From Solirubrobacteraceae bacterium (GTDB lineage: Bacteria > Actinomycetota > Thermoleophilia > Solirubrobacterales > Solirubrobacteraceae), in the NCBI GenBank assembly GCA_017882405.1, contig JADGPO010000044.1, positions 1-53,028 on the forward strand: 53,028 nt of DNA, in the 5' to 3' direction. Position numbers and translations under genes: made by a program. How positions within the stretch are numbered: the stretch's first letter is position 1; each line of letters starts with the position of its first letter. Positions 24,962 to 32,293 of this stretch are shown in pieces. The notes under the pieces were generated by a model, which saw only the letters and a list, made by a program, of their open reading frames with translations, was not told where the DNA came from and did no database searches.

Positions 24962-25819
24962 ATGTACGGCAATTCTTTTGCTCACGAATGGCCCGGGGCG
25001 AGCCCCTGGGCACCGAAGTACCAGCGACACCATGACGAGCCCGATGAGGGCGGTCGGCACGGCGGCGGCCACCGTGGACGCCACGGCGGTCCACGCTCCG
25101 AGGGTCGCCACGGCGGTCCACGCGGCGGCCGCGGCGCCAGGGCGGCGTTCGCGCGCGAGCTCGCCCAGCAGTGGGCGTTCACCCGCGGCAAGGGACACGG
25201 GCGTCACCGCCCCTCTCCCGAGGAGCTCGAGGAGCTGATCGCGCTGCGCCGCATGCGCGGCGGTCCGTTCTCCGGCCCCGGACCCTTCGGTCGCGGCCCC
25301 CGCGGTCGCGGACGGGGTCGCGCCCGGCGCGGCGATGTCCGCCTGGCGGTCCTGCGCCTGCTGGCGGAGGAGCCGAGCAACGGCTACCAGCTGATGCAGG
25401 CGATCGAGCAGCGCAGCGACGGCCGCTGGCGGCCGAGCCCCGGCTCGATGTACCCGACGCTCGCCCAGCTCGAGGACGAGGGGTTCATCCGGAAGATCGA
25501 CGGCAGCAACCCACGACTGGTCGAGATCACCGACGCCGGACGCTCCCATCTGGAAAGCCGCGCCGGCGAGCCCGCGCCGTGGGAGCCCCAGGACGAGGCG
25601 GGCGAGGACGCCCTCTCCGAGCTCGGCCCGGTGATCATGGGCCTGGGCAAGGCGGCCTGGCAGGTGGCCTCGGTCGGCGATGCCGAGCAGCGCTCGCGCG
25701 CCGTCGAGCTGCTGGCCGAGGCGCGTCGCGCCCTTTACCGGATCCTCGCCGAGGAGCCCGAGGGCGACGACGGCACCGACTCCGACCCCGAGACCGGCGA
25801 CGAGCCGTCCGAGTCCTGA
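24962..25819 (+). CDS. PadR-family transcriptional regulator with a His/Gly/Arg-rich N-terminus
   Basis: 285 residues. The first ~125 are a low-complexity His/Gly/Arg-rich region (RHGGGHRGRHGGPRSEGRHG). The PadR winged helix is at about 125-200: RLAVLRLLAEEPSNGYQLMQ, SPGSMYPTLAQLEDEGFIRK and VEITDAGRSHLESRAGE. A helical dimerisation tail and an acidic end follow. Start ATG with AAAGGAAC upstream. PadR proteins repress efflux genes and release DNA on binding ligands; here the gene sits 22 nt ahead of an ABC exporter. The His-rich region could bind metal, but that is a guess. Confidence 0.88.
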   Translation: MYGNSFAHEWPGASPWAPKYQRHHDEPDEGGRHGGGHRGRHGGPRSEGRHGGPRGGRGARAAFARELAQQWAFTRGKGHGRHRPSPEELEELIALRRMRGGPFSGPGPFGRGPRGRGRGRARRGDVRLAVLRLLAEEPSNGYQLMQAIEQRSDGRWRPSPGSMYPTLAQLEDEGFIRKIDGSNPRLVEITDAGRSHLESRAGEPAPWEPQDEAGEDALSELGPVIMGLGKAAWQVASVGDAEQRSRAVELLAEARRALYRILAEEPEGDDGTDSDPETGDEPSES

Positions 25820-25841
25820 AGGACTAAGGTTAGGGACCGAA

Positions 25842-26834
25842 ATGTCGACCGCTTCCGCCATCACCGTCCGTGGCCTCACCAAGAGCTTTGGCGAGGTGCG
25901 GGCGGTGCGGGGCGTGGACTTCGAAGTGGCGGCGGGCGAGGTGTTCGGCTTCCTGGGACCCAACGGTGCCGGCAAGACGACCACCATCAACATGCTCTGC
26001 ACGCTGGCCAAGCCGACCTCCGGCGAGGCCCGCGTGGCCGGGCACGACGTGGTCTCCGAACGCGACGACGTACGCCGCAACATCGGCCTGGTTTTCCAGG
26101 ATCCGACGCTCGACGGGTATCTGACCGCCGAGCAGAACCTCAAGCTCCATGCCGAGCTCTACGGCGTCCAGTCCGATCTCGTGCAGCCGCGCATGCACCA
26201 GGTGATGGAGATGGTCGGCCTGTGGGACCGCAAGGACTCGGTCGTGGGCACCTTCTCGGGCGGCATGCGCCGGCGGCTGGAGATCGCCCGCGGGCTGATG
26301 CACTCGCCGCGCGTGCTGTTCCTCGACGAGCCGACGATCGGCCTGGACCCGCAGACCCGGCGCTCTATCTGGGACTACATCCGCGAGCTCAAGGAGCGCG
26401 AGGAGATCACCATCTTCATGACCACCCATTACATGGACGAGGCCGAATGGTGCGATCGGATCGCGATCATGGACCACGGCGAGATCGTGGCCCTGGATTC
26501 GCCCGAGGCGCTCAAGGCCGGCGTCGGTCAGGACCGGATCACGATCCACACCGACGACGATCAGGCGGCGATCGCCGCGCTGGAGCGCCAGTTCGGGATC
26601 GAGGCTCAGGTCAGGGAGGGCGCCGTGGTGTTCGGCGTGCCCTCGGGCGAGCAGTTCGTCCCGCGCCTGTTTGACACATTTGAGCTGCCGATCCGCTCGG
26701 TCAGCGTCTCTCGACCGACGTTGGATGATGTCTTCATGTCATACACCGGCTCGACGATCCGCGACGCCGAGGAGGACTCCTCCAAGCACCGCAACCGGGT
26801 GATGATGCAGATGATGACCGGAGGCCGCCGATGA
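25842..26834 (+). CDS. ABC-2 type exporter, ATP-binding protein (DrrA-like)
   Basis: 330 residues. Walker A GFLGPNGAGKTTTINML, Q-loop VFQDPTLDG, signature FSGGMRRRLEIARGL, Walker B VLFLDEPTIGLDPQTR and switch His in FMTTHYMDEAE. A C-terminal ~90-residue extension with RPTLDDVFMSYTG is typical of drug-exporter ATPases of the DrrA/NatA class. The ATG at 25842 is chosen since the core begins directly after it; the longer open frame upstream overlaps the PadR gene. The stop overlaps the permease start by 4 nt. Confidence 0.94.
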   Translation: MSTASAITVRGLTKSFGEVRAVRGVDFEVAAGEVFGFLGPNGAGKTTTINMLCTLAKPTSGEARVAGHDVVSERDDVRRNIGLVFQDPTLDGYLTAEQNLKLHAELYGVQSDLVQPRMHQVMEMVGLWDRKDSVVGTFSGGMRRRLEIARGLMHSPRVLFLDEPTIGLDPQTRRSIWDYIRELKEREEITIFMTTHYMDEAEWCDRIAIMDHGEIVALDSPEALKAGVGQDRITIHTDDDQAAIAALERQFGIEAQVREGAVVFGVPSGEQFVPRLFDTFELPIRSVSVSRPTLDDVFMSYTGSTIRDAEEDSSKHRNRVMMQMMTGGRR

Positions 26835-27736
26835 GCACCACCGAGCAACCCGCGGCCGCCGGCACCAGCGCCCCGCCTTCGCCTCCGCCCGAGATCGTCC
26901 GCGTCAGCGTCCCGCAGCGCAGCTTCGCCTCCGAGCTGCGGGCGATCAAGATCGTCTGGCGCCGCGAGCTGATTCGCTTCCGCTCCGACAAGCTGCGGAT
27001 CGTCACCTCGCTGGTGCAGCCGCTGCTGTTCCTGTTCGTGCTCGGCTCGGGCCTGCAGCGCCTGTCGAGCGCCGGCACGCACGGCGTCGATCTCAAGACC
27101 TTCATCTACCCGGGGATCCTCTGCATCTCCGTCATGTTCACGGCGATGTTCTCGGCCGCGTCGATCGTCTGGGACCGGGAGTTCGGCTTCCTGCGCGAGA
27201 TGATGGTCGCCCCCATCCGCCGAAGCTCGATCGTGATCGGCAAGTGCCTGGGCGGCGCATCGGTGGCCGCCTTCCAGGGAGTGATCGTCATCTGCCTGGC
27301 AGGGCTCGTGCACGTCCCCTATGCCCCGCTGCTGATCATCGAGATCTTCGTGCTGCAATTGCTGCTCGCGTTCACGATCACCGCCTTCGGCGTGATGATC
27401 GCCGTGCGGATCAAGCAGATGCAGTCGTTCATGGGCGTCATGCAGATGATCGTGATGCCGATGTTCTTCATCAGCGGCGCGTTGTTCCCCGCCTCCGGCC
27501 TTCCCGGATGGCTGACCGTGCTCAACCGGATCGACCCGCTCACCTATGCCGTGGATCCGATGCGGCGCGTCGTCTTTGACCACCTGAGCATCTCCCCGGC
27601 GGCCCGCCACGTGCTCGATCCCGGCGTGACCTGGTGGGGCTGGCACGTGCCCACGCTGCTGGAGGCCGCGGTGATCGTGGCTCTCGGGCTGGCGATGCTG
27701 GGCGTCGCGATCTGGGAGTTCAGCACCACCGAGTAA
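26831..27736 (+). CDS. ABC-2 type exporter, permease
   Basis: 301 residues, about six hydrophobic segments: SLVQPLLFLFVLGSGLQRL, CISVMFTAMFSAASIVWDRE, AFQGVIVICLAGLVHVPYA, LLLAFTITAFGVMIAV, QMIVMPMFFISGALFPASGL and AAVIVALGLAMLGVAIWEF. It contains the ABC-2 signature REFGFLREMMVAPI and NRIDPLTYAVDPMR. N-terminal ~35 residues are Pro/Ala-rich and cytoplasmic. Pairs with the preceding ATPase; cargo unknown, probably a drug or lipid-like molecule given the PadR control. Confidence 0.93.
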   Translation: MSTTEQPAAAGTSAPPSPPPEIVRVSVPQRSFASELRAIKIVWRRELIRFRSDKLRIVTSLVQPLLFLFVLGSGLQRLSSAGTHGVDLKTFIYPGILCISVMFTAMFSAASIVWDREFGFLREMMVAPIRRSSIVIGKCLGGASVAAFQGVIVICLAGLVHVPYAPLLIIEIFVLQLLLAFTITAFGVMIAVRIKQMQSFMGVMQMIVMPMFFISGALFPASGLPGWLTVLNRIDPLTYAVDPMRRVVFDHLSISPAARHVLDPGVTWWGWHVPTLLEAAVIVALGLAMLGVAIWEFSTTE

Positions 27737-27795
27737 CGGTGGAGTTCACCCATTTCTTGACTTCTAGATGAGAGCAGCTTGAGAGCCTGCGGCCC

Positions 27796-27981
27796 ATGCT
27801 GATTCTGATCCTCGTGGTCGTCACGGCCATCTGCTTCGGCTTCACCAACGGCTTCCACGACACCGCCATCGGCGGCTGGCGGATCATCAACACGATGGGC
27901 AACCGGATCACCGAGATCGAGTCGCCCCAGGGCTCCGCCGCCGAGTCCGCCAGCGCAGCGGTGATCCTGTCCTCCTCCTAG
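27796..27981 (+). pseudogene. PiT-family phosphate permease relic with an internal deletion
   Basis: The 61 codons begin MLILILVVVTAICFGFTNGF then HDTA, the first PiT signature. They jump directly to GGWRIINTMGNRITEIESPQ and AAESASAAVILSSS, which in PiT proteins is some 200 or more residues further on (family knowledge). The helices between are missing and a TAG ends the frame. It cannot be a working transporter. Confidence 0.7.
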
Positions 27982-28554
27982 CAGTTCCTCGTCTACAAGG
28001 TGCTGGATGCCGTGATCTCGACGTTCGTGCCCGTGCTCTCGCGGACCGACGACGACATCGACGACGTCGAGCAGCGGGTCATCGACAACCCCACGGCCGA
28101 GGAGCTGCAGCGCATCTTCTCGCTGAAGCGCGACCTGGTGGCGATGCGGCGGGTGGTCTCGCCGATGCGTGACATGTTCGCGCGCAACGCCGACCGGATC
28201 GCCGAGCTGCCTGGCCTGGAGACCGACGACCGCCTGTACTTCCGTGACCTCTACGACACCCTGATCCACGTCTCCGAGCTGGTGGACTCCTACCGCGACC
28301 TGCTCTCCGGCGCCACCGACATGTACCTGTCGACGGTCGCCAATCGCCAGGGCGAGGTCAACAAGCAGCTGACGATCATCGCCACCGTGTTTCTCCCGTT
28401 GACCTTCCTGACCGGCTTCTTCGGCCAGAACTTCGCCTATCTGACCGGCCACATCATCAACCACTACTGGACGTTCTGGGTGTTCGGGATCGGCCTGCTG
28501 GTCGCCTCGGCGATCGGCTTCCGGATCTACTTCAAGCGCAAGCGCTGGATCTAG
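27982..28554 (+). pseudogene. CorA-like Mg transporter, C-terminal half, in frame after the PiT relic
   Basis: Directly after the TAG the same frame continues as QFLVYKVLDAVISTFVPVLS, the central stalk start of CorA-like proteins. The long helix DDDIDDVEQRVIDNPTAEEL follows, then MRRVVSPMRDMFARN, two TM helices (LTIIATVFLPLTFLTGFFGQ and WTFWVFGIGLLVASAIGF) and a basic end KRKRW. The N-terminal cytoplasmic domain (about 130 residues) is absent. GQN stands at the position of the GMN signature, as in some divergent CorA-like proteins. A GTG at 28000 could start a 184-residue product, so residual pore expression is not excluded. Confidence 0.65.
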
Positions 28555-28558
28555 TGCC

Positions 28559-28951
28559 CTAGCGGCCGGCCTTGTACTGGCGGTAGGCGCTCACCCAGTG
28601 ACGGGCGATCGTCAGCCGGGCCGCCGCCAACCTCATCGTGCCGTCGCACACCTGGGCGTGGAGGTGGTTCTCCAGAGCATCCTTGGGGTTGGGGCCAGGG
28701 TGGGTGGGGTTCAATTCCGGCCACAGGTTGCGCGGGTCGTTGCGCGCGCCGCCGAGCTCCAACGACACCAGGTGGTCGTACTCGTAGTAGTGAAGCGGCC
28801 TGCGGTCGCCATAGGCCAGCAGGCTCGCCCGCTTCTCGGTCTCGGTGATCGACTCGGGCGGCCGAACGGTCTCGCTGTACCCGGCCTGGCAGCTGAGCTG
28901 CCGCTCCCCGATCCCCCGCTTGCCGACGGCGATTGTCGCTCGCGACGGCAC
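28559..28951 (-). CDS. HNH-like domain protein, probably shortened at the N-terminus
   Basis: 130 residues. The core YEYDHLVSLELGGARNDPRN followed by LWPE and DALENHLHAQVCDG, then a helix with IARHWVSAYRQY, is a small HNH-like fold seen in proteins that usually carry a signal peptide and a disulfide pair (SCQAGY and VCDG here). A secretion signal is absent: the frame closes at a TAG seven codons upstream of the GTG. Either the gene is 5'-truncated or this member stays in the cytoplasm. No function is known. It lies convergent with the CorA relic, 4 nt apart. Confidence 0.55.
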   Translation of the reverse strand: MPSRATIAVGKRGIGERQLSCQAGYSETVRPPESITETEKRASLLAYGDRRPLHYYEYDHLVSLELGGARNDPRNLWPELNPTHPGPNPKDALENHLHAQVCDGTMRLAAARLTIARHWVSAYRQYKAGR

Positions 28952-29007
28952 GCGTGCAGACGTGCTCGTCTACGGGCTGCTGGCGGGAGAGCCGATCTCA
29001 GCGCTCG

Positions 29008-30186
29008 CTACGCGTTGACGCCGGCCTGTTCGCGAACGTCGGCGCGGCGCGGCAGCAGCGTCTCGCGGGCGATGACCAGCCGCTGGATCTGGGCGGTGCC
29101 CTCGTACAGCTGGAGGATCTTGGCGTCGCGCATCAGCTTCTCGACCTTGTACTCCTTGATGAAGCCGTAGCCGCCGTAGACCTGGACGGCATCGGTGGTG
29201 ACCTCCATCGCGGTGTCGGCGGCGAAGCGCTTGGCATGCGAGGACTCCAGCGTGTTGCGCTTGCCCTGGTCCAGCAGGACCGCCGAGTTCCAGGTCGCCA
29301 GACGCGCCAGGTGCACCTTGGTCGCCATGTCGGCGATCATGAACTGGATCGCCTGGTGCATCGCGATCGGCACGCCGAACTGCACGCGCTGCTTGGAGTA
29401 CTCGATCGCCATCTCCATCGCCGCCCGTGCGACGCCGACGCCGATCGTGGCCACGCCGGGACGAGTGCGGTCCAGCGTCATCATCGCGATCTTGAAGCCC
29501 TTGTTCTCCTCGCCGACGAGGTGGTCGGCCGGGATCTCGACGTCGTTGAAGCTGATCGTCGCCGTGTTCGAGGCCCGCTGACCCATCTTGTCCTCGTGCT
29601 TGTCGACGACCACGCCGGCGTCACGGGGGACGATGAAGCAGGAGATGCCGCGGTGCCCGGCCTCCTTGTCGGTCTTGGCGTAGACCGTGTACCAGTTGGC
29701 GTACTCGCCGTTGGTGATGAAGCACTTGGAGCCGTTGATGACCCACTTGTCGCCCTTGCGCACGGCGGTGGTCTTCATCCCGGACACGTCCGAGCCGGCG
29801 TCGGGCTCGGTCAGGCAGAAGGAGGCTAGCAGGGGCGCCTCGGCCAGGCGGCCGAGGTACTCCTTCTTGAGCTCGTCGGAGGCGGCCAGAATCACGGGCG
29901 CGGTGGCCAGGCCGTTGCACGACAGCGAGGTGCCGATGCCCGAGCAGCCCCAGGCGATCTCCTCCTCGATGATCACGCCGTCCAGGTAGCCCAGTCCCGG
30001 GCCGCCGTACTCGGACGGGAGGTGGTCGTTCATCAGGCCGAGCTCCCAGGCCTTCTCGAGGATCTCGCCGGGCCACGTGCCGTCGCGGTCATAGTCCCAG
30101 GCGACCGGCCGCATCTCCTTCTCGGCGAAGTCGTGCGCCATCTCCCGCATGCTCTGCTGCTCGTCGGTGAGCGTGAAATCAACCAC
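29008..30186 (-). CDS. Acyl-CoA dehydrogenase
   Basis: FAD enzyme introducing the alpha-beta double bond of acyl-CoA. It has 392 residues, normal. FCLTEPDAGSDVSGMKTTAV and WVINGSKCFITNGEYANWYT are the two flavin/substrate signatures. RVQFGVPIAMHQAIQFMIADM and QVYGGYGFIKEYKVEKLMRD are the C-terminal ones. The catalytic Glu stands in LQLYEGTAQIQRL, the short/medium-chain position. GTG start, with an excellent AAGGAGAT site 5 nt away. A promoter and an 18-bp TetR-type operator lie upstream. Precise chain-length preference cannot be told. Confidence 0.95.
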   Translation of the reverse strand: MVDFTLTDEQQSMREMAHDFAEKEMRPVAWDYDRDGTWPGEILEKAWELGLMNDHLPSEYGGPGLGYLDGVIIEEEIAWGCSGIGTSLSCNGLATAPVILAASDELKKEYLGRLAEAPLLASFCLTEPDAGSDVSGMKTTAVRKGDKWVINGSKCFITNGEYANWYTVYAKTDKEAGHRGISCFIVPRDAGVVVDKHEDKMGQRASNTATISFNDVEIPADHLVGEENKGFKIAMMTLDRTRPGVATIGVGVARAAMEMAIEYSKQRVQFGVPIAMHQAIQFMIADMATKVHLARLATWNSAVLLDQGKRNTLESSHAKRFAADTAMEVTTDAVQVYGGYGFIKEYKVEKLMRDAKILQLYEGTAQIQRLVIARETLLPRRADVREQAGVNA

Positions 30187-30211
30187 TGAGAATCTCCTTG
30201 ATGACGTGCCG

Positions 30212-30229
30212 ATTGACTAGTCAGTCAAT
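30212..30229. promoter_or_regulatory. TetR-type operator at the acyl-CoA dehydrogenase gene
   Basis: On the minus strand ATTGACT-GACT-AGTCAAT, with perfect 7-bp arms and a 4-bp centre. It resembles operators of TetR-family regulators of fatty-acid genes. It sits just downstream of the predicted -10 and 26 nt before the start codon, so binding would block transcription. No regulator gene is nearby. Confidence 0.6.
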
Positions 30230-30241
30230 GCTCTGATTCCC

Positions 30242-30269
30242 AGCATACCCGAGACTCTTGACTCCGCAA
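30242..30269 (-). promoter_or_regulatory. Promoter of the acyl-CoA dehydrogenase gene
   Basis: Minus-strand TTGCGG (30264-30269), 16-nt spacer, TATGCT (30242-30247). The predicted start is about 5-8 nt before the operator. Confidence 0.45.
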
Positions 30270-30296
30270 CCCCATTCCTGCGCAACAATCTGAGCC

Positions 30297-30731
30297 GTGC
30301 AGGGCGCGTTCGCCACGGTGGTGTGGGTCGTGAGCGCCGTCGGCGTGGTCGGCGCCGTCGTCGGGCTGCTGCTCAACCGCCGCACCTGGGACCAGTACGG
30401 CAGAGACCATCTCGTGCTCGACTCCGAGCAGCCGCGCTCCCGGGCGTCCTCCGCTTCGCTTGATCTCGTCGAGCGCGACGAGGAGGTTCGCCAGATGCTC
30501 GAGGCCCGCAACGCCCGCTGGCGTCGGCGCGGCGAGGCCGAGATCGACGTCGAGCAGGAGATCAGGCGCCTGACCTCACCGGCGCCCGCGGTCGATGCCG
30601 AGCTGCGCGAGGAGATCCGCGACATGGTGATCGCCCGCAACCACCGGCGCGCCCGGCGAGGCGAGCCGGCGCTCGACGTCGAGGCCGAGGTGGAGCGGCA
30701 GATCGCCGAGCTGAGCCCACCGATCAAGTAG
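30297..30731 (+). CDS. Membrane-anchored protein with two copies of a charged helical repeat
   Basis: 144 residues, family not recognised. One N-terminal TM (about 5-25, TVVWVVSAVGVVGAVVGLLL) followed by a basic stretch. Two copies of an ~35-residue motif follow: EEVRQMLEARNARWRRRGEA then EIDVEQEIRRL (about 62-92), and EEIRDMVIARNHRRARRGEP then ALDVEAEVERQI (about 102-134). The shared pattern is EE(V/I)R-M--ARN-R--RRGE--(L/I)DVE-E. Likely a tail-out membrane protein with helical hairpins in the cytoplasm. GTG start; divergent from the dehydrogenase by 110 nt and 13 nt ahead of the next gene. Confidence 0.75.
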   Translation: MQGAFATVVWVVSAVGVVGAVVGLLLNRRTWDQYGRDHLVLDSEQPRSRASSASLDLVERDEEVRQMLEARNARWRRRGEAEIDVEQEIRRLTSPAPAVDAELREEIRDMVIARNHRRARRGEPALDVEAEVERQIAELSPPIK

Positions 30732-30744
30732 GCTGCGCGGCCAT

Positions 30745-31062
30745 ATGGCAGATCTACGCAGCGTGGAGCTCGACGAGCTCGCAAACCGCCCCGGTACCTA
30801 CTTCAATCCCCAGACCGAGATCGTGATCGTCGTCGACGACTCGTCCACGCTGGACTCCGAGATCTTCAACATGGAGGACGCCGAGGGCGCTGACTGGGTG
30901 CTGATCTCCGACGAGGTCCCGATCGACGAGAACCGGCGCGACGAGCTGCTCGAGGCCTTTCAGGTCCACCTGCACGCCGGTTCCGCCGAGAACGAGGACG
31001 AAGGCGACACCGACACCGACGACGAGCTGGAAGCCGACGATCAGGATGCCGGGCGCGAGTAG
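30745..31062 (+). CDS. Acidic small protein of unknown function
   Basis: 105 residues. A compact N-terminal domain (DLRSVELDELANRPGTYFNP, then EIVIVVDDSSTLDSEIFNME and DWVLISDEVPID) is followed by a helix and a very acidic tail of about 25 residues (Asp/Glu-rich). The first 75 residues look well ordered; no family recognised. Follows the repeat-helix gene by 13 nt, probably the same transcript; a TAGGCT box 10 nt before the ATG could add its own start. Confidence 0.7.
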   Translation: MADLRSVELDELANRPGTYFNPQTEIVIVVDDSSTLDSEIFNMEDAEGADWVLISDEVPIDENRRDELLEAFQVHLHAGSAENEDEGDTDTDDELEADDQDAGRE

Positions 31063-31078
31063 CGCGCCGGCCTGAAGT

Positions 31079-31099
31079 CGTCGCTTAGGGTCCGCGACG
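31079..31099. terminator. Hairpin between convergent genes
   Basis: 6-bp stem CGTCGC/GCGACG with a 9-nt loop, between the acidic-protein gene and the lipoprotein gene; it could serve both strands. Confidence 0.35.
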
Positions 31100-31107
31100 G
31101 CGAGCCC

Positions 31108-32238
31108 TTAGCCGCCGTTGAGCAGCGACGCGCACTTCTGCATCTTGGTCACGTCGCCGTTGGCCTTCTGGATGCAGCCGCTGTACTTGGACACGCCGGC
31201 GGCCGAGCCAGGCCCGCTCGTGCTCGGCGCCGTCGTCGTCCCGCTGGCGCTGCTCGACTGAGCGCCACCCAGGCCCGCGCCGAGCGCGCCGGTCAGCTGC
31301 TGGCCGATCGACTGCAGCTTGGTGGTGAACTCGCTGTAGGGATGCACCCCTGTCGGGGTGGGGATCGACTGGGGCTGGTTGAGCTTTGAGTACTGGACGA
31401 TCAGGCCGATGCCGGCCGAGGTCATGCCACCCAGCTGGGTCGAGAGCTGCCCGCTCACCGGCACGCTGAGGTTGAGCGACAGCTTGCGCAGCGTGGTGTC
31501 GCTCTTGCCCGTCCACACGTCGACGGTGGCGTTCTTGACCGCCGCGGCGATCTTCTGCGCGGTCGCCGGGGGGATCTGGGTGGGGATGCTGGAGCCGGCC
31601 GACGCCTTCTTGGCGGTCTTGGCCAGGAACGTGTTGAGGTCGGAGACCAGGGCGCTGACGTCGACCCCGGCGCGGATGTGTGTGGTTGAGGCGCCGCCGA
31701 CCGTCTCGGTGCCGACGACCGCGGGCTTGGTCAGCCAGTGCAGCGGGTCGATCCCCAGCTGCGCCAGCCCGGCGTTCTGGGAGCCGCCGCTGGCCTGCGT
31801 CGAGCTGAAGCTCTGCGCGAGCTTCTGAAAGTCGGCCTGGGGCAGCTGGTAGTTGGTGCCCTGCAGGCTGACGTAGCCGGCGGTGCCGGTGGAGATCACG
31901 CCCAGCGAGCCGCGGCGGCCGAGGGCGGAGATGCCGATCGTGAAGTCCGATTGGGGCAGCTTGCCGCTGCCGCGGCTCTGAAACGGTCCGGTGAGGCTGA
32001 GCGTGATCGGCGTCGAGAGCGTGCTGGAGCCGGTCGGCTTGAGCGTCAGGTCGAAGCCGAGCACGCCGCTCTTGACCGAGTGGCCGCTGGAGAATGTCTG
32101 CTTGAGCAGCGACTGCGCGTTGCCCGAGGAGCCGCCGCTGCCGCTGCTGCTCGACCCGCAGGCGGCCAGCGCGACCACCGCAACTATCGCCGCGATCAAC
32201 GGTCCTAGCCTTCTGAAGCCCCCGATCTGAGCCCGCAT
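31108..32238 (-). CDS. Lipoprotein, LppX/LprAFG-like
   Basis: 376 residues. Signal peptide with lipobox VVALAACGSS (Cys at about 26), then a Ser/Gly linker. The main part (about 40-310) is a repeated beta-strand pattern (VLGFDLTLKPTG, GSGKLPQSDFTIGISALG, DVWTGKSDTTLRKLSLNLSV) like the lipid-carrying LppX/LprG fold. The C-terminus is a Ser/Thr linker plus a short motif with two Cys (KYSGCIQKANGDVTKMQKCA). Excellent AGGAGGA site 7 nt before the ATG. Function presumably envelope lipid binding or transport, by fold only. Its start overlaps no functional frame of the divergent gene. Confidence 0.75.
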   Translation of the reverse strand: MRAQIGGFRRLGPLIAAIVAVVALAACGSSSSGSGGSSGNAQSLLKQTFSSGHSVKSGVLGFDLTLKPTGSSTLSTPITLSLTGPFQSRGSGKLPQSDFTIGISALGRRGSLGVISTGTAGYVSLQGTNYQLPQADFQKLAQSFSSTQASGGSQNAGLAQLGIDPLHWLTKPAVVGTETVGGASTTHIRAGVDVSALVSDLNTFLAKTAKKASAGSSIPTQIPPATAQKIAAAVKNATVDVWTGKSDTTLRKLSLNLSVPVSGQLSTQLGGMTSAGIGLIVQYSKLNQPQSIPTPTGVHPYSEFTTKLQSIGQQLTGALGAGLGGAQSSSASGTTTAPSTSGPGSAAGVSKYSGCIQKANGDVTKMQKCASLLNGG

Positions 32239-32280
32239 GCAACTTCCTCCTCAGTTGTCGCCCGCCCGCCTGCGCGAATG

Positions 32281-32286
32281 TAGCAT
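32281..32286 (+). promoter_or_regulatory. -10 box for the epimerase-like gene, leaderless type
   Basis: TAGCAT exactly 7 nt before the GTG at 32294; the spacing supports that start codon. Confidence 0.45.
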
Positions 32287-32293
32287 CGCCCCG

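Noticed and set aside
24680..26143. 487-codon minus-strand frame
   Set aside because: Antisense to PadR and the ABC ATPase, both unmistakable; no coherent domain in the antisense product.
28880..29022. Plus-strand frame ending DVLVYGLLAGEPISALATR as a possible gene remnant
   Set aside because: I could not match it to a family, and it overlaps the end of the acyl-CoA dehydrogenase gene and the HNH-like gene on the other strand.
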